64,000 nt of DNA from Anopheles merus (taxonomy: Eukaryota; Arthropoda; Insecta; Diptera; Culicidae). Positions within the stretch are counted from its first letter, which is position 1. Each line of letters begins with the position of its first letter. The notes beneath the pieces were generated by a model that saw only the letters and a program-made list of their open reading frames with translations, searched no databases and had not been told where the DNA came from. This document shows, piece by piece, positions 38,101 through 50,600 of the stretch. Position numbers and translations under genes: made by a program. The stretch is taken from positions 7,446,768 through 7,510,767 of the forward strand of contig NC_054083.1 of NCBI RefSeq assembly GCF_017562075.2, in the 5' to 3' direction.

Positions 38101-39391
38101 GCGTGAAACAGCTGTCTGCTTTCGGCACACAATCGCAAAGCGGTAGCAGGGGCCCCGTATACAAGAACAAGACGGTTCATCCCAGTCAAGAGCGCACACA
38201 ATGGCATCGATTTAACCATTTCTCGAATGAAACCTCAACCCACTGAAGCACCGTTGACCAAACGACCTTATTGACGGGGGCCCTTACCGACGGGGGCCCT
38301 TACCGACGGGGCCCCTTCATCGAAGAGTCCACATAATCGTTGGGGCCCCATAAACCACCTTTGAATTTGGCTTCAATATAGCTGTAACGGTTTTTTATCT
38401 TGTCTTCACGTAAAAAGTTGTATCTAAATAGTGATAAAACATCATTTTAATATTAACATGGCCCAGATCCTTTTTGGACATATGAATACCACCCCTTCCC
38501 GATTTCCCCTATTTGTCAGTTGACCACAAAAGTTGAGTAGGGCCCCGCGTGAAAGTTTAAGGTTTTGGGTTAAAAGCAGGCACGCTCCACGGCTCAGGCT
38601 TGAGATGTGAATACCATTTTTCGCGTGAAAACAGCTGTCTGTTTTCAGCACACATCTGCAAAGGGGCCCCCAGACAAGCACAGGCACGTTTCATCCAAGC
38701 CAAATTGAAAAGCGCACACATCGATATCGATGGAATCGTTTCTCGAATGAAACCTCTACCCACTGGAGCACCGTTGCTGGCTTGGTGTTAGTCAATTTTT
38801 CCTGCTAATTTTACCGGCTACAAGCCGGTGTATTGATATTGTGTTTCGGGGCCTTTAAATTTTTGTTTGGGTGTGTTGTATGCTTGTGTTGTGTAATGGG
38901 TTTTCGGTGGTAGTTAAGCGCAGCGTTCTGTGCATTCCATTTTAGCAGCAAGTTGCTCTGCGTGGTTTTGGGTTTGGGTGTCTCGTGCACAGGCCACCCA
39001 CACCAGCAAAAATTGAAGGTTTCTCGCTCAGCCCAATACTTTGCGCCAACGATGATGAGGTATTGATTTGAGCTGTGCGCGCGTGTCGCAGCGTTCTTTG
39101 CTTGCGACTTTGGTGCAAGTATTGGCAGATTTCTTAGAACATTTTATGTGCTGCTTTGAGTAGTATGGGGCCCCGGTTTTCTGCAGTTCGGGGCCCTCGT
39201 AATACAGTGCTTGAAGCGATGGGAAAAATGAATTCATTAAAAATAAGTCTTTTTGAAATAGATGATAAAAGTCCCATCCAGGGGGGGGGGGTAGATTCGA
39301 TACGAAGTCGAACATCCACAATGACGGGGCCCCCTAGATCGCCGGGGCCCCTGGCGGCCGCTCAGTCCGCCCACCGTTTAACGCGCCACTG
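35200..39391. mobile_element. 4.2-kb non-autonomous hAT transposon, copy 2 (inverted)
   Basis: The left end is CAGTGGCGGGTTAAGCCTC and the right end, reverse complemented, CAGTGGCGCGTTAAACGG. These match copy 1 in opposite orientation along their whole length. Direct repeats of GGGTGGCG flank it exactly, so this is an independent insertion and not part of a segmental inversion of copy 1. It lacks roughly 0.2 kb that copy 1 has (the junction lies near 38260) and has the shorter homopolymers G(12) and G(11). Three GACGGGGGCCC-type repeats stand in tandem at 38274-38325. No transposase frame was found. Confidence 0.9.
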
Positions 39392-39399
39392 GGGTGGCG
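39392..39399. repeat. Right TSD of hAT copy 2
   Basis: GGGTGGCG, identical to 35192-35199. Confidence 0.9.
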
Positions 39400-40426
39400 G
39401 TGCGGGTTGCTCTTCGATTAACTTGGCACGGGTCGGTTCTCGTAGCGATGAACTTGTCTCGGTTTCGGTGACTCTGATGCTGGGCTGCTGACCTGGCGTC
39501 CGGAATTTGGGGTGGCTGCTTAAATACACGATAGAAAAAGCTGAAAGTCGCACCTAGTATGATGAGCATGGTGCAAAGTGGTGTGTTGGGTACATATCCT
39601 GTGGTTTCCGGTCGAAAATATGATCGCTATATGGTTGTTACAGCTCCCGTTCGTGATCATACGTCCAATTCAAAGCTAATGTGGCCACTCAAGGGGAGTT
39701 CCTATTTGACTTTTTCGCCGACGCTTCATTCTGTTATTAATGTTTAACCCAGTGAGTCCGCAGTGTAGGGAGAAAGAGGCGCATGGAGTAAACTGCATTT
39801 AGTTCTGGGAATCCCTCACTCTGCACCTCATAGGTTATTCATAAATATTTAATCCTCCATGTAAATTAAAAAAAAAACATCACCATTGCGATAACACAGC
39901 ATCCATCCCAACTATCCCAGTTGAAAATATCGGCAATTAAACGATGATCCCGGTCGTCCGTGCATTACATCATACATCTAGCAAATCTAGTAAATCATCA
40001 CCTGTAGCCTAAAACATCCAACACCGCCAGTTTGTTATACCCAACATAGCCGTCACATTGAATATCGAGCAATGTAAACTTGTATCCTACCTTCATTTGC
40101 TTACAAATGTAATTGTTTTGAAATTTGATATTTAGAAACTTCAAACTTTCTCATCGTAGTAAACGAATGAATACTTTACACTTGTGTTTATACTTTAGCC
40201 CGAGTAGTGCTGCTCGTATATTCGATCGCGAACGCTTTACACGCTGAATTATAATGGTATGTGCATGTAAAGCCTATCTGTGTAACTAAGCGTTCGATGT
40301 AACGTGTAAAGAGCCTTTGTTTTTACCATTTCACATTATAATAATTATTCATAAATTTGAAGAGACAACCTTATACAATAACTTTGCTGGTCATATTATT
40401 TAAGTTGTATAAAATAATATGCCAGC
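39400..40426. other. Host sequence of the second hAT insertion, no gene
   Basis: Continues the sequence interrupted by hAT copy 2. It is GC-richer to about 39800 and carries a short block (about 39795-39830) resembling reversed sequence near 33510. The remainder is AT-rich with no supported exon. Confidence 0.35.
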
Positions 40427-41275
40427 TTTTCACCATTGCTCTGGGGGGTGTTATTCGAAGTGCGGGACTAGACAACGACATCCGTGACAAGATCTTCTAT
40501 CGGTCTCTGGTGGCAGCATTGGACTCAAACGCGAAGCAGCAAGAATTTGATTGAGAATCGAATACGAAGATTGATGTAACGAAGACAAAATACCTGCTTG
40601 TCGGAGGCTCAGTCCAACTGGGAAGCAATGTATTAGTTGATGCCAACAATCTCGAGGTAGTAAAGGATTTCTGCTATCTCGGGACGGTCGTTACTTTGGA
40701 CAACTACAATAGCAGCGAAATCCGGAGACGCATTGAGTAGGGGTATTGTGCATACTATGGCCTTCTCCATCTGCTGAGATCCAGAATACATTATACATTG
40801 ATCCTCCCGGTAGTCCTCTATGGACACGAGTATTGGGCCATCCGAGCGGAGGAAGCAAACGCTCTGGACGTGTTTGCCGACGTATCTGCCGGATCATTTT
40901 TGGAGGTGTTTTCGAGCATGTAGTGTGTAGGAGAAGGATGAACCATAAGCTTGCTAAGCTGTACGGCGAACCGAGCAGCCTTATAATGGCGAAGGTTGGC
41001 AGGATACGATGGCTAGGGCATGTTATGTGGTTGCCAGACTCATGACCCACCTAGAAGAACGTCAGCGACCCTTAGTGCAACATGAGGCGCGGAAGATCAC
41101 AGCCAACTCGAAGGCTTGATCAGGTGAAGCGAGACCTGTCGCAGATCGGGTGTTTACGTGGATGGGAGGGTTCAGCCAGGGCCTAAGCTTCATGTATATT
41201 AATTGTTGACCGGGCCATGTTACGACGAGGTGTCTTGTAGTGAGCAGGCCAACGAAAAAGAGAGATAAATTGATG
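40427..41275 (+). pseudogene. 3' part of a non-LTR retrotransposon, degenerate
   Basis: Conserved blocks appear in order on the plus strand, interrupted by stops and frameshifts: GVIRSAGLDND, KTKYLLVGGSVQLGS, NLEVVKDFCYLGTVVT, SSEIRRRIE, LPVVLYGHEYWAIRAEEANA, RICRIIFGGVFEHVV, RRRMNHKLAKLYGEPSSL, RIRWLGHVMWLPDS and RRGRSQPTRRLDQVKRDLSQIG. These are the post-catalytic part and C-terminal region of the RT family also seen at 32236-33085. The FADD catalytic segment is deleted after the first block. A 5'-truncated, dead copy. Confidence 0.88.
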
Positions 41276-41324
41276 TATTGAAATTAATGCACTAAATTTT
41301 TAAATGAATTGTCAAGTCAATTCA

Positions 41325-41356
41325 ATTATTATTATTATTATTATTATTATTATTTA
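41325..41356. repeat. (ATT)n microsatellite
   Basis: About ten ATT units follow the retrotransposon remnant after about 50 bp. It may derive from the element's 3' tail. Confidence 0.85.
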
Positions 41357-41359
41357 TTT

Positions 41360-43331
41360 AATCTTCAACGGGCCGTATGGCCTAATTAAGATATAACAGT
41401 TCAATTGAGAAAAAAAAATACATAGCAAAAATTAGATTTACATCGCAATTTTATTTATACAAATCGCGATTTTATACAAACAAACATTGAAGAAATCTAA
41501 AAATTAGTGACCATCTTTTGGCCCCATTTGATTTTAATCTCGAAACCGTAAAGATGTTTAGAACTTATGCCTTTCTTTTGGAACTAAACGCTAGAATATG
41601 AAAAATGTAAGTGATTGTATCAGTTTGAAATAAATAGAAATAAACTAAAAGTATGAAGAATTAAACAAAGAAAAATAAAAATGCATGGGTATTATAAAAA
41701 AAGAAATATGCGGGTAAATATAACGACGATACATTTTGTAACGCTCTGTAGTCATTCGTGTTCTGCGCTACGCATGCTCAGCTGATAAGCAAACGTAAGG
41801 AAGATATCAACAAGCAGGATCCGCTTGCCTAAAATGAGTATATAGTCACTAGTAGATCCCAAGAGCTCACTGAGTGTACATCTCAAAGTAAGTTTTCAAA
41901 TCAAGGTTAAACATAGCTTTTGTTGCCCGAGTGAAGTTCGTTCGGATTGCCTGTGGCCAGTTTTTTTTTATCTAGAGTAAAAAAATTGCACGAGTAGCGA
42001 GCGAGGGAATGTGTATACCCTGTCTTTCAACGATGAGATTGTAAACAAAAAGGCTGCTCCTAGTCATGAGAGACATTATTTTCGGTTGAAGTGTGTTTTG
42101 TTATCTGCTTTAGGCAATTTGGTGTAGCAAAATGATAGCGTTCGCTTGGATTGTGTGAAAGCTATCCGGAAAAAGATTTGAAGCGTGGTAGCATTTGAAT
42201 GTCTATAGTTAACGTGTGATTAGAGTGTAAGTGTAATGATGTGATCATCTTTTAGCTGGAAACGGATTCGAAAAATGCTAAAAAAAGAAATCCATTTACA
42301 AATCGTTTATTTTAACACAATTTGAATCCGTTTATATGCGATTTGTATCGTTTTTCCTACCCTGCACTTGTTTAACGAATTAATTATTCATCTCTTTGAA
42401 ACAACAAGTGGCTGTTTGAATATTTAAACCTTGCCATGGCAACCATGCTTGACAACCGTCCAAACAGTTTGTGAGAGTGAGTACGCGCTACACGGTAGTG
42501 AAATATGAAGAATCGTTAGTTAAAAGGTTAAGTGGTATATGTAGGCTCAATGTAATGCGCCAAAGTATTTGTCTGAATATTGTTAACGAAGAGTAGTTTT
42601 GGAATTAGTTAGTTTTGTGTAGTAAAACTAGTCTCACCTAATCAGACTAAATTAAACTGATCTGAGATTTATTCTTTGGGTTTAATAAAACCAAACAAGC
42701 TAGCAACACATTTTGCGAAAAGAAGTGTTAAAATGCACTATAAATATTTAAAACAAACAACACACACAACACGCATTATGAACGAATTTTTAGGCTGCAA
42801 TTCTGAAGACTTGTATTATCCAACGGATAAGCAACGATGACCACCGCATGTATTCCATGCGAACCCGGTAACAAAAATGCAGAAATTTCTTTCCGTGACC
42901 CAGTTTGGTTCTGGATCGGAAATAGTAAGATAATGTAAACGGTTCAGAAATAACGAAAAGGAACCCAACTTTGCACAACAATGTGCGATGGCACGATGAT
43001 TGATGTCAGTAGGACAGTAAAGGTAGGATGATACCGATTGCTGCAGCAGATGCTGGACACGCTGAGTGGTTAAGGCGTCCATTGTAATTTAATTGGAATG
43101 ACAGATGACGCCAGAACGCTTCGCGTGAAGAATGGGAGCAAGATTGTCTTGTTTTTTTGTGGTTTTATAAATTGAAATCGCTGGGGTATGGTATGAATCG
43201 CGTCATATAATGTTGACATTTTACGTATTATTGATTTTGTTTAGTTTCGGAATCCAGATTCATTTTTGACGATGTTATTTTTCCTATATATTATTATATT
43301 CTATCGTATGTAAAAATATGTAATACAATAA
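41360..43331. other. AT-rich stretch without a recognised gene
   Basis: No supported exon. A minus-strand frame at 42816-43082 has no family motif. A tRNA-like D-arm phrase at about 43057 has no matching T arm. Confidence 0.4.
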
Positions 43332-43469
43332 TGAGTGGGACGGTCTCGTGGTATAGTCGTCCATACGTACGACTTAGCAACATGCCAGAGGTGGATTCAA
43401 GCCTGGTACAGGTTGTCCTCTGTAGCAAGGACTATTCCTTACTATTCAGCAGCGTGAAACTAAATATAA
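43332..43469 (+). mobile_element. tRNA-derived SINE copy 6, truncated, with TSD
   Basis: The head GGTATAGTCGTCCATACG, a B-box-like GATTCAAGCC and GGACTATTCCTTACTATTC match the SINE family; the 3' half is missing. TAATACAATAA occurs at 43321-43331 and 43470-43480, an 11-bp target-site duplication. Confidence 0.75.
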
Positions 43470-43480
43470 TAATACAATAA

Positions 43481-46320
43481 AAATTTTATATACACATTAA
43501 TAAGATGAATCTCATGAGCAATGTTGAGACCTTGCGCCTGTTTGAATTTATCTATTGACAACTTAGTAGGGTAGCAATGATTTTTTTTTGTTAATGGTGC
43601 ACTTTGCCAAAGTCGTTTACAACACTATCACACTTTTAACAGCACTTATTAAAACGAAATTAAAGACGACATAAACTCTTTGATGCATCAATAAGCCCAT
43701 GCATCAAGATAAGGTTTACATTGGTGCCGTTTCAAAGATAGTAGGATGTAAATTATTAAAACTTCCTGTTTTCGTCCAGACGATTGTAATGCAGAGCTGC
43801 TAACAAGTGTGCATATAATTTGATGTTTAAATACGATCCCTTGCAGCAATAGCAAACAGATCCACTTTGGCCAGAAAGGAACGAATTTACAAGGATATTG
43901 GAGTATGATTCTTGCTGAATCGAACTATAATGCAACAACGAAGCTACATGAACAACTGCACTTTAATTGTTGTATGCTAAAGGATCTATCATGAAATCTA
44001 CTTAAGAAACGTACTGAGAGGTTTTCTATTATTTTCTCGGTTCGATTTAAAAAAAAAAAAGAGATACAAAGAGCCTTGGATCCACGAAACTCAGATTACT
44101 TGTTATGTTACAAATGACAAAGGAATGACCTAGGAATGACAAAGTCATACTATGAACCATTGAAAGCAATAGAATCATCACAGTTACATCGAACGACCCT
44201 GATTGATCATGCAAAAGAGTTTAAAAACTCTGTAAGAGAATTTCTTATTCTAATTATATTCGGAACAACGGATGTCATCGGTTTAGAGTCTTGCTCCGTG
44301 TTATCCATTTGTGTGGGTCTATAAGCAAACTGACAGATAATAAATAATAGTATTTCTTTATAAATAAATTATTGGTTTCTTAGTCAACCAACATTATAAA
44401 TTATATGAGGAAATGCGCTACACGATATTAAATGTAAACGGTTTTTAGCTTACAATTTCTGCGAGGGAAATTCTTCCTATGCCAATATTTACCCTCGTTC
44501 GGCAACAGATACTCATTGAAATCCAATGCAATGCAAACAAAAGATTCTATTTTGTTCCGATTCTATGTCAACAGCATCAGTACGGCGGTTCTTAGATGCT
44601 CGCTGTGTCTTTGTTTGTTCGCTCATATTGACGTGGCCAACGCAAAACTCACAGGAAGGACGCAAAAGACAGTGGATGCTAGTACATTTCATCGTACATC
44701 AAAATTGTGATGCTAGTAATTCTATAAATAGTTTCAGTTTTATATCGACTGATAAATGTTTCAGCTTTAAAGTAATTCCAATGGAATGAAATCAATATGT
44801 TTTAGCAAAACGCGAATACCGATTATACTGCTATGTACCTGACAAAAAGACAAATTCTCCTGAGATACACATTCTGGAACCTGACATCGAATTATATTGC
44901 TTTTAAGGTTTTTATCGAACCACACGTCATTCATTTGATTAAAAAAAAAAATAGATTTGTCTTCATTAAATTGTTCTTACAATAAAAAAAAAATGCACCC
45001 AAAAACGTTTGCTGATCTCATGCAGCGACAGCGGAAAGCAAGAATTCAAGGCAAGAAACGTCACACCTTACTTAATCGACACAGTTCAACAATGAACGTT
45101 AACATAAACAATGGAATACTGTACTCGATTAAACACCAGATGTTTCAGTTTTGGACCGTATTTGATGATGAAAATGAATTTGCCTACTGCGTACGTCACT
45201 GTTGGCGCACATTTAGCAAGCAATATAATTGTTCAGGGAGCAAATAAAACTCGCCTGCCGTTGCAGGTGTTTGTTTATTGAAAGTAAATTTGTATTCCTC
45301 GGCTTACCGAAGCCGTTTAAAGTAGGTGTAACATTCTTCAAAACGCCGTCTGTAAAGGTTTTTTGTTCTTCTTTTTTCGTATTCGGTATACGCATGTAAC
45401 GTACATCTTTAATTTGGTGCGTAGTGTGCAATTCCTCGTGAAACGCGTGCGAGGATTGCTCCTTTTTTACATCTTACATTTACGTACTTTTTCAACCTGC
45501 TTTAGTGATCGCAAATGGACAGTGTGTAAGACGCCAGATTCCCACGTGCGCCAGTGTGTAAACGCTATTTGGCGCCAGCATCTTTCATGAACAGCATGAC
45601 ATCAGCATGACAGCGATGATTGATCGCACGCGACACATCACGCGCGAAATCGTGCCGAATGATTCGCTATTTCGTCATCGTCGTGGAGGATCGGATGCAC
45701 TGAGCGTACTTTTTGCACCATTAGGCAATTGGAGCTCGGTGCTTCGGGCGCAGTGATGCATTTGGTGGCAGCGTTCCAGCAGCTGTGCTTGAGAGCACAA
45801 TTAGCGCGCGTTTGATTCGTGTTCTGTGCTACTGTGTGCCGTTATGAATTGAAAGGCTCGCAGCATTCGTTCTCTCTTTTCGTCTACTAATAGAGATGCT
45901 TCCAAATGCCAGCTGTCGGATGGATACGAAGATTGTGTTGGCACATTAGTGAAAGGCCGTGCAAGTAAAAAAAAGCATCATGAGTATTAATCGAGCCCGA
46001 TGTGTAAAACATCTCATGAGACATCTCTTTCTAACACATGTGATCTTTTATGCGCTATTTGTTACAACCCCTTGATGCACTTTGCATTGAAACAGTAATA
46101 CCGTTTTTGTGACCATATATATATATATACGGCCCATTTTATGATATACAATAAAATCGACCGATACATTTTTAAATTAAATCATAATTAATTCAATCAA
46201 AAACCAGATTTAGTAGGATTTCTACGTTCGCTAACTGGAGTGACGTTTTTATGGATTCATTGTTTTGATTGGCGTTGACTGCAATAAATATACCAAACTT
46301 GTTTTCATTTATGTTGATAA
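43481..46320. other. Stretch without a recognised gene
   Basis: The block 45570-45880 is clearly GC-richer than its surroundings, without an open frame of note. A 96-codon frame at 44957-45247 is rich in basic residues but has no known motif. A TA microsatellite lies at 46115-46129. Confidence 0.35.
46115..46129. repeat. (TA)n microsatellite
   Basis: Seven to eight alternating AT/TA units. Confidence 0.85.
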
Positions 46321-46885
46321 ATGTGTTTAAAAGCGTTATATTGTTCGTCAGTAAGACCGATTTTAGAATACTGTGTTGTTGTTTGGTGCCCCAGCTCATT
46401 TACATCGATTGACCGCATAGAAAGAGTGCAGAGATCATTTACTCGGTATATTGTCAGCAAAATGCCCGGCTACACGTCAGATACCCTACCGGACTATGAG
46501 CAAAGATGCCATCTGTTGGGTCTGGACTCATTGGAGAAACGCCGTCACATTTCCCAAATAATGTTTGTTGCTTCGCTCATATCTCATGCTGTGGATTCAC
46601 AAATCATTCATTCATCCCTGCATTTCTATGTTCCAATTCGTTCCTTGCGGCTTCGTGCTCCTTTATTTGTTCCAAATCGACCCACTTCAGTCGGTTTAAA
46701 TGACCCTTTATTACGTGCTGTGGGATTGTTTAATTCCTGCGCACACCTGTTTGACTATCACCTCTCCTTACCATCCTTCCGATTCATCCTCCGAGCAAAT
46801 ATTTAATAAGTTTAGTTAATAGGTATGTTGTTAAAAATTCAATTCAGACAGCAGTTATGCAAATAAGTAAATAAAATAAAATAAA
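46321..46885 (+). pseudogene. Jockey-type non-LTR retrotransposon, 5'-truncated 3' end
   Basis: The 161-codon frame (46321-46806) begins LKALYCSSVRPILEYCVVVW, continues IDRIERVQRSFTRYI, YEQRCHLLGLDSLEKRR and IMFVASLISHAVDS, and ends at TAA. This is the conserved C-terminal region after the reverse transcriptase of Jockey-clade elements. The frame is intact but the RT and endonuclease are missing, because the copy is 5'-truncated at about 46310. After the stop the 3' end runs into AAATAAAATAAAATAAAG, the A-rich tail expected of a LINE. It belongs to a different family from the RT fragments at 32 and 40 kb. Confidence 0.88.
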
Positions 46886-47080
46886 GTATAGTAATTCGTG
46901 TGGCATAAATTAATAGCAAGCGTGGGCAAAAGACCTTAAATTTGTGTGAAAAATGCACAATTGTGACAAATTTCTCTTCATGAGATTCTGGATGTTTCAT
47001 GTTTTGGCGTTTAAGTGTTCTTTAACTGAGAATCACTCCAGCGGTCACCTACTGTATTTAACAACATGCCCGATCAATTC

Positions 47081-47180
47081 ATTTGTTGAACGCTTTTAAG
47101 TTGGCATGTGTTTAAGTGGAACGCTCGATATTTGGCAATTGAAATTTCAACTCAAAAGCATGTCTTTGTATTCAATAACC
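47081..47180. repeat. Dispersed hairpin repeat, copy A
   Basis: TTGTTGAACGCTTTTAAGTTGGCATG and, later, TCAACTCAAAAGCATGTC correspond to the sequence at 57481-57575. The ends of the two halves are partly complementary, so it could be a small MITE or a shared conserved element. Confidence 0.5.
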
Positions 47181-47649
47181 TGTTTTAAAAAAAAAAAACA
47201 AAGAAATGTGAAGGTGGAAAATGAAATGGAGGTCTAATGAATAAATGTGCCAATTAAAAATCACAAACTCAATAGTTCGCAGGCAATCCAACTTCATCCT
47301 GTTAGGTTTGACTGTATTTGAACGGGTTTGCAATGACAACGTTTAACTTTGTATGTGATGTGTAGTAGTTTTTGTATATTTTTGTATGTTATTAAATTTC
47401 ATTTTAAGACCCATTCTTCTTTCATTATTTCAACGCATAAATATTGATTTTTTATTTAATTGGGGAGTGATGAAAGAATGGTACGTGTTGCACCGCATTT
47501 GCAGGTTTGCAAATAATTATCAAAAATACAAATTGGCAAAGCCAATAGAAAAATAAGGAAAACCAATGAGGAGAGTATCCATACGGACCCATTGTAAAAT
47601 TGTACAATGTAATAACATTTCATGTACGAACAAAACAATAAAGCTACAA

Positions 47650-47671
47650 CAACTACTACTACTACTACTAC
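47650..47671. repeat. (ACT)n microsatellite
   Basis: About seven ACT units. They create poly-Val or poly-Ser runs in spurious frames. Confidence 0.85.
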
Positions 47672-50600
47672 GTGTTGCATCGTATTCAATGTCAACTCCA
47701 ACGATATTATGTGGAATGTTTTCTGTGATATTCAGCATACCAACAACAAAGTTGAGATACGATTTTACGCATTGGAAATGAAGCTTGATAATGTGGCTAG
47801 AGGAGCCACATAACATAAGCCACACAACAAGACATAAGGGACACGAAGCGAAAAAATGAATGAAACACATCGTTTTTAATTTTATTTATTGAGTTTGATA
47901 TTTAATTTTACATAAAAATAAAATACAGTCGAATATCATGAAACACCACTCAAACTAAAGACTGTTCTTTCCGAGCTAACCACATGCTCATCACAAACTC
48001 ATAAAAAAGTATACGAGTTATTAAGGGTTAATTGAGGATGATGATTAATAGTAGCATATGTAAGATGTAGAGACTTGCTTTCTGGTCTTATATGCGGTTT
48101 CTTATCATTCAGGGTTTGCGAAAGACTGTCGACGATAAACTTTCACTTGTAATTGGGGTTAATTTTTAGATTGCCCCTTATCAAGCAGCTGCAGCAGTCC
48201 AAAAACACAGCTGTACACTATTATTGTCACCACAAGAAAAGAATGTTTTTCTACCATCTGCAACAAAAAAAATCATTTACTTTTTTGTTTGCGAAAACTG
48301 GCAAAAAAATCAAAATACTGTCACAAACGAGCCGGTAAAAATCACCATATGTTTGATTTTCTAATTTTAGTTTATTTCCAACCCCGGAACTAACCTTTCC
48401 GTTGAGCCGTATAGACGAAACCATGTGGTGAGAACATTTTTTTGCATTTGTTTGGTTGTCGACTGTGTGTGTATTGTGTTGAATGATTTTTGCTTTTCGT
48501 TTGCCATGTGCCTCATTCTACGTTTAGAAAAAGCGACGGGTGGATGTTGTAGTTTATTTTGCAAATGGCTTCAGCCACTTCCGAGTTTTTGCCATTATGA
48601 AGCGCCAGTTGTGGTAAAGGCAGAGGGAATTGTTTATTTGTTGATTGATTGTCTCAATATCTCGGTTGAACAAAACCCAAATCGTAGAGCAAACCATTTC
48701 AGCAATCTCCGTCCACTAAATGTGTCTATCAAATGTGATGTTTGATTCTTTGCTGCCGTTTAGTTTTGCAGCATCTGTGTTGATAATTAAATGTTATGAT
48801 TTATTTACGTTACTGTTGATTAGTGTTTATCCTTCCACATTCTATTCTATCAAGTTTAGTTGTCGCAGAACGCTATGTAGCAATTGAATTTTGTTCAGCG
48901 ATTTTGTGCATATTGTAGTTTGTATTTAGTTTAAAAAATACGTAAATTGTGTACAAAGAATAAGAGGACTTTTAAAACTATAAGCTGATGGTTTATAATA
49001 AAATAATCCCTCTCCTAGAGTTTGTTCTGTATAATCGTATATAGTCTATAAGCACTAATTTAAGTACATTCATGTAGGATCTTCAAGATACCGATGGATT
49101 AATCAATAAACATATTAAACATATTAAACATAATCTTTAAGAAGGTATGTTTGATTTTGTTTGATTCGCTGATTTATTTTCTCAGCGATTTGTTCAAACA
49201 CATTGTATTACTGACATCACGATTGCTCAGTCTGCATTCACTTTTGTCTACATTTACGCTTTAAATGGTTTTTTTTAAAATTTAGTCGTTCATAGGCAAA
49301 GTCGCATAGAGGAGATTTAATGTAAAGACACAGACGATATTAAAAGGACGTTACAATTTTTTGTTGTAGTTATTTTGTTATATATTGCATTACCTCACTT
49401 TTTAACGAAACTGTTTCGTCTTCTTTATTTTGCAAGTTGTTACTGCTCTCTAACACGCTCCGAATCCGCTTCTACCTATGGTATGTGTAAAACGGGACGA
49501 TATCTTACAAATATGTAAACAAAGATTTTCCCTGCGGCATGTCTTTCGTTCTTGGTCCGATAAATTAGCGTATGCAAACAATTATCGAAGCGATATATTT
49601 TTAATCAACTTTAACGAAGCGACCAATTACTCATCTGTTGGCTGCAGAAGCCCTCGGAAGCGAAAGCCGAAAAGAAAGACATTGTGAAAAGTGGTATAGG
49701 TAGCAATGGTGTGCTGAAAGAAACGTCTACTGACAGATCGGTACTGGCGGTAATTGAGTATTTAAAACATACATCCAACACGCCAAGCCGAGTGTGAAAA
49801 CATGCAACAGAAAAATGGTGGGCCACAAAACATCTACTGTAAGCTATAGTAAATATTTAAAATGTATTTGAAGGACTTTATTTTTACCACAAAGTAGTAA
49901 GAGCGATACACATTTGAAAATGCGTTTAAGATCAAATATAATAATTGCATTCTTTTTGAATGATACTCTATACTCTCGAAATGTGAGTGAAATTACACAG
50001 TTAATATTTCGCATAGCTAATACGTTGCTCATATATTCAACAATGCGTAAAAATGAGCAAAGATAAATCGTTAGCACACACGGTAAAACAAACAAATTAA
50101 TCGGTTGATTTTAGGCAACACACAACTAACGGTACGAAAACAATCGAATAAGTAGCATCGGCACACAAAACGTTTTGATACCAATTCCTTTGAAGTTATA
50201 AATAATACTGATGCAAAAAGAAGGCATAACACACTATTTGTTTTCCCAGGGGGCCAATTTGGCTGCCGCTGACCGATGATCACACATATCTCACCCAGAT
50301 GCGTCCAGCATGGGACTTAACTGTGGCTAGCAGCAAAAGGAACAGAGAACGACGCCAACAGGAGCAAAGAGAGCACAATTTGCTGGAGCGAGTAACTATA
50401 CACTAGAGTTTTTGGAGTTTCTCATTGTTTGGTTGAAGCTTAAGATGCTCTATTCAAAACTTTCTAGCGACTGGCGGCTGGGGACAAATGTTAACAATCC
50501 TCAATAATTTATCAGTTGCAGATCAGAGCATGTAGCAGGTTGTTGCTAATGTGTCGTTACAGTATTACTGTTTGGTAGTAATCAAGGAAGGGGAAATTAG

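Noticed and set aside
43057..43080. tRNA-Ser/Leu-like phrase GCTGAGTGGTTAAGGCGTCC
   Set aside because: It resembles a tRNA A box and D arm, but no T-arm GGTTCGAATCC and no acceptor stem pair follow at the right distance.
47456..47870. Minus-strand frames with poly-Val or poly-Ser
   Set aside because: Length is due to the (ACT)n microsatellite; no family motif.
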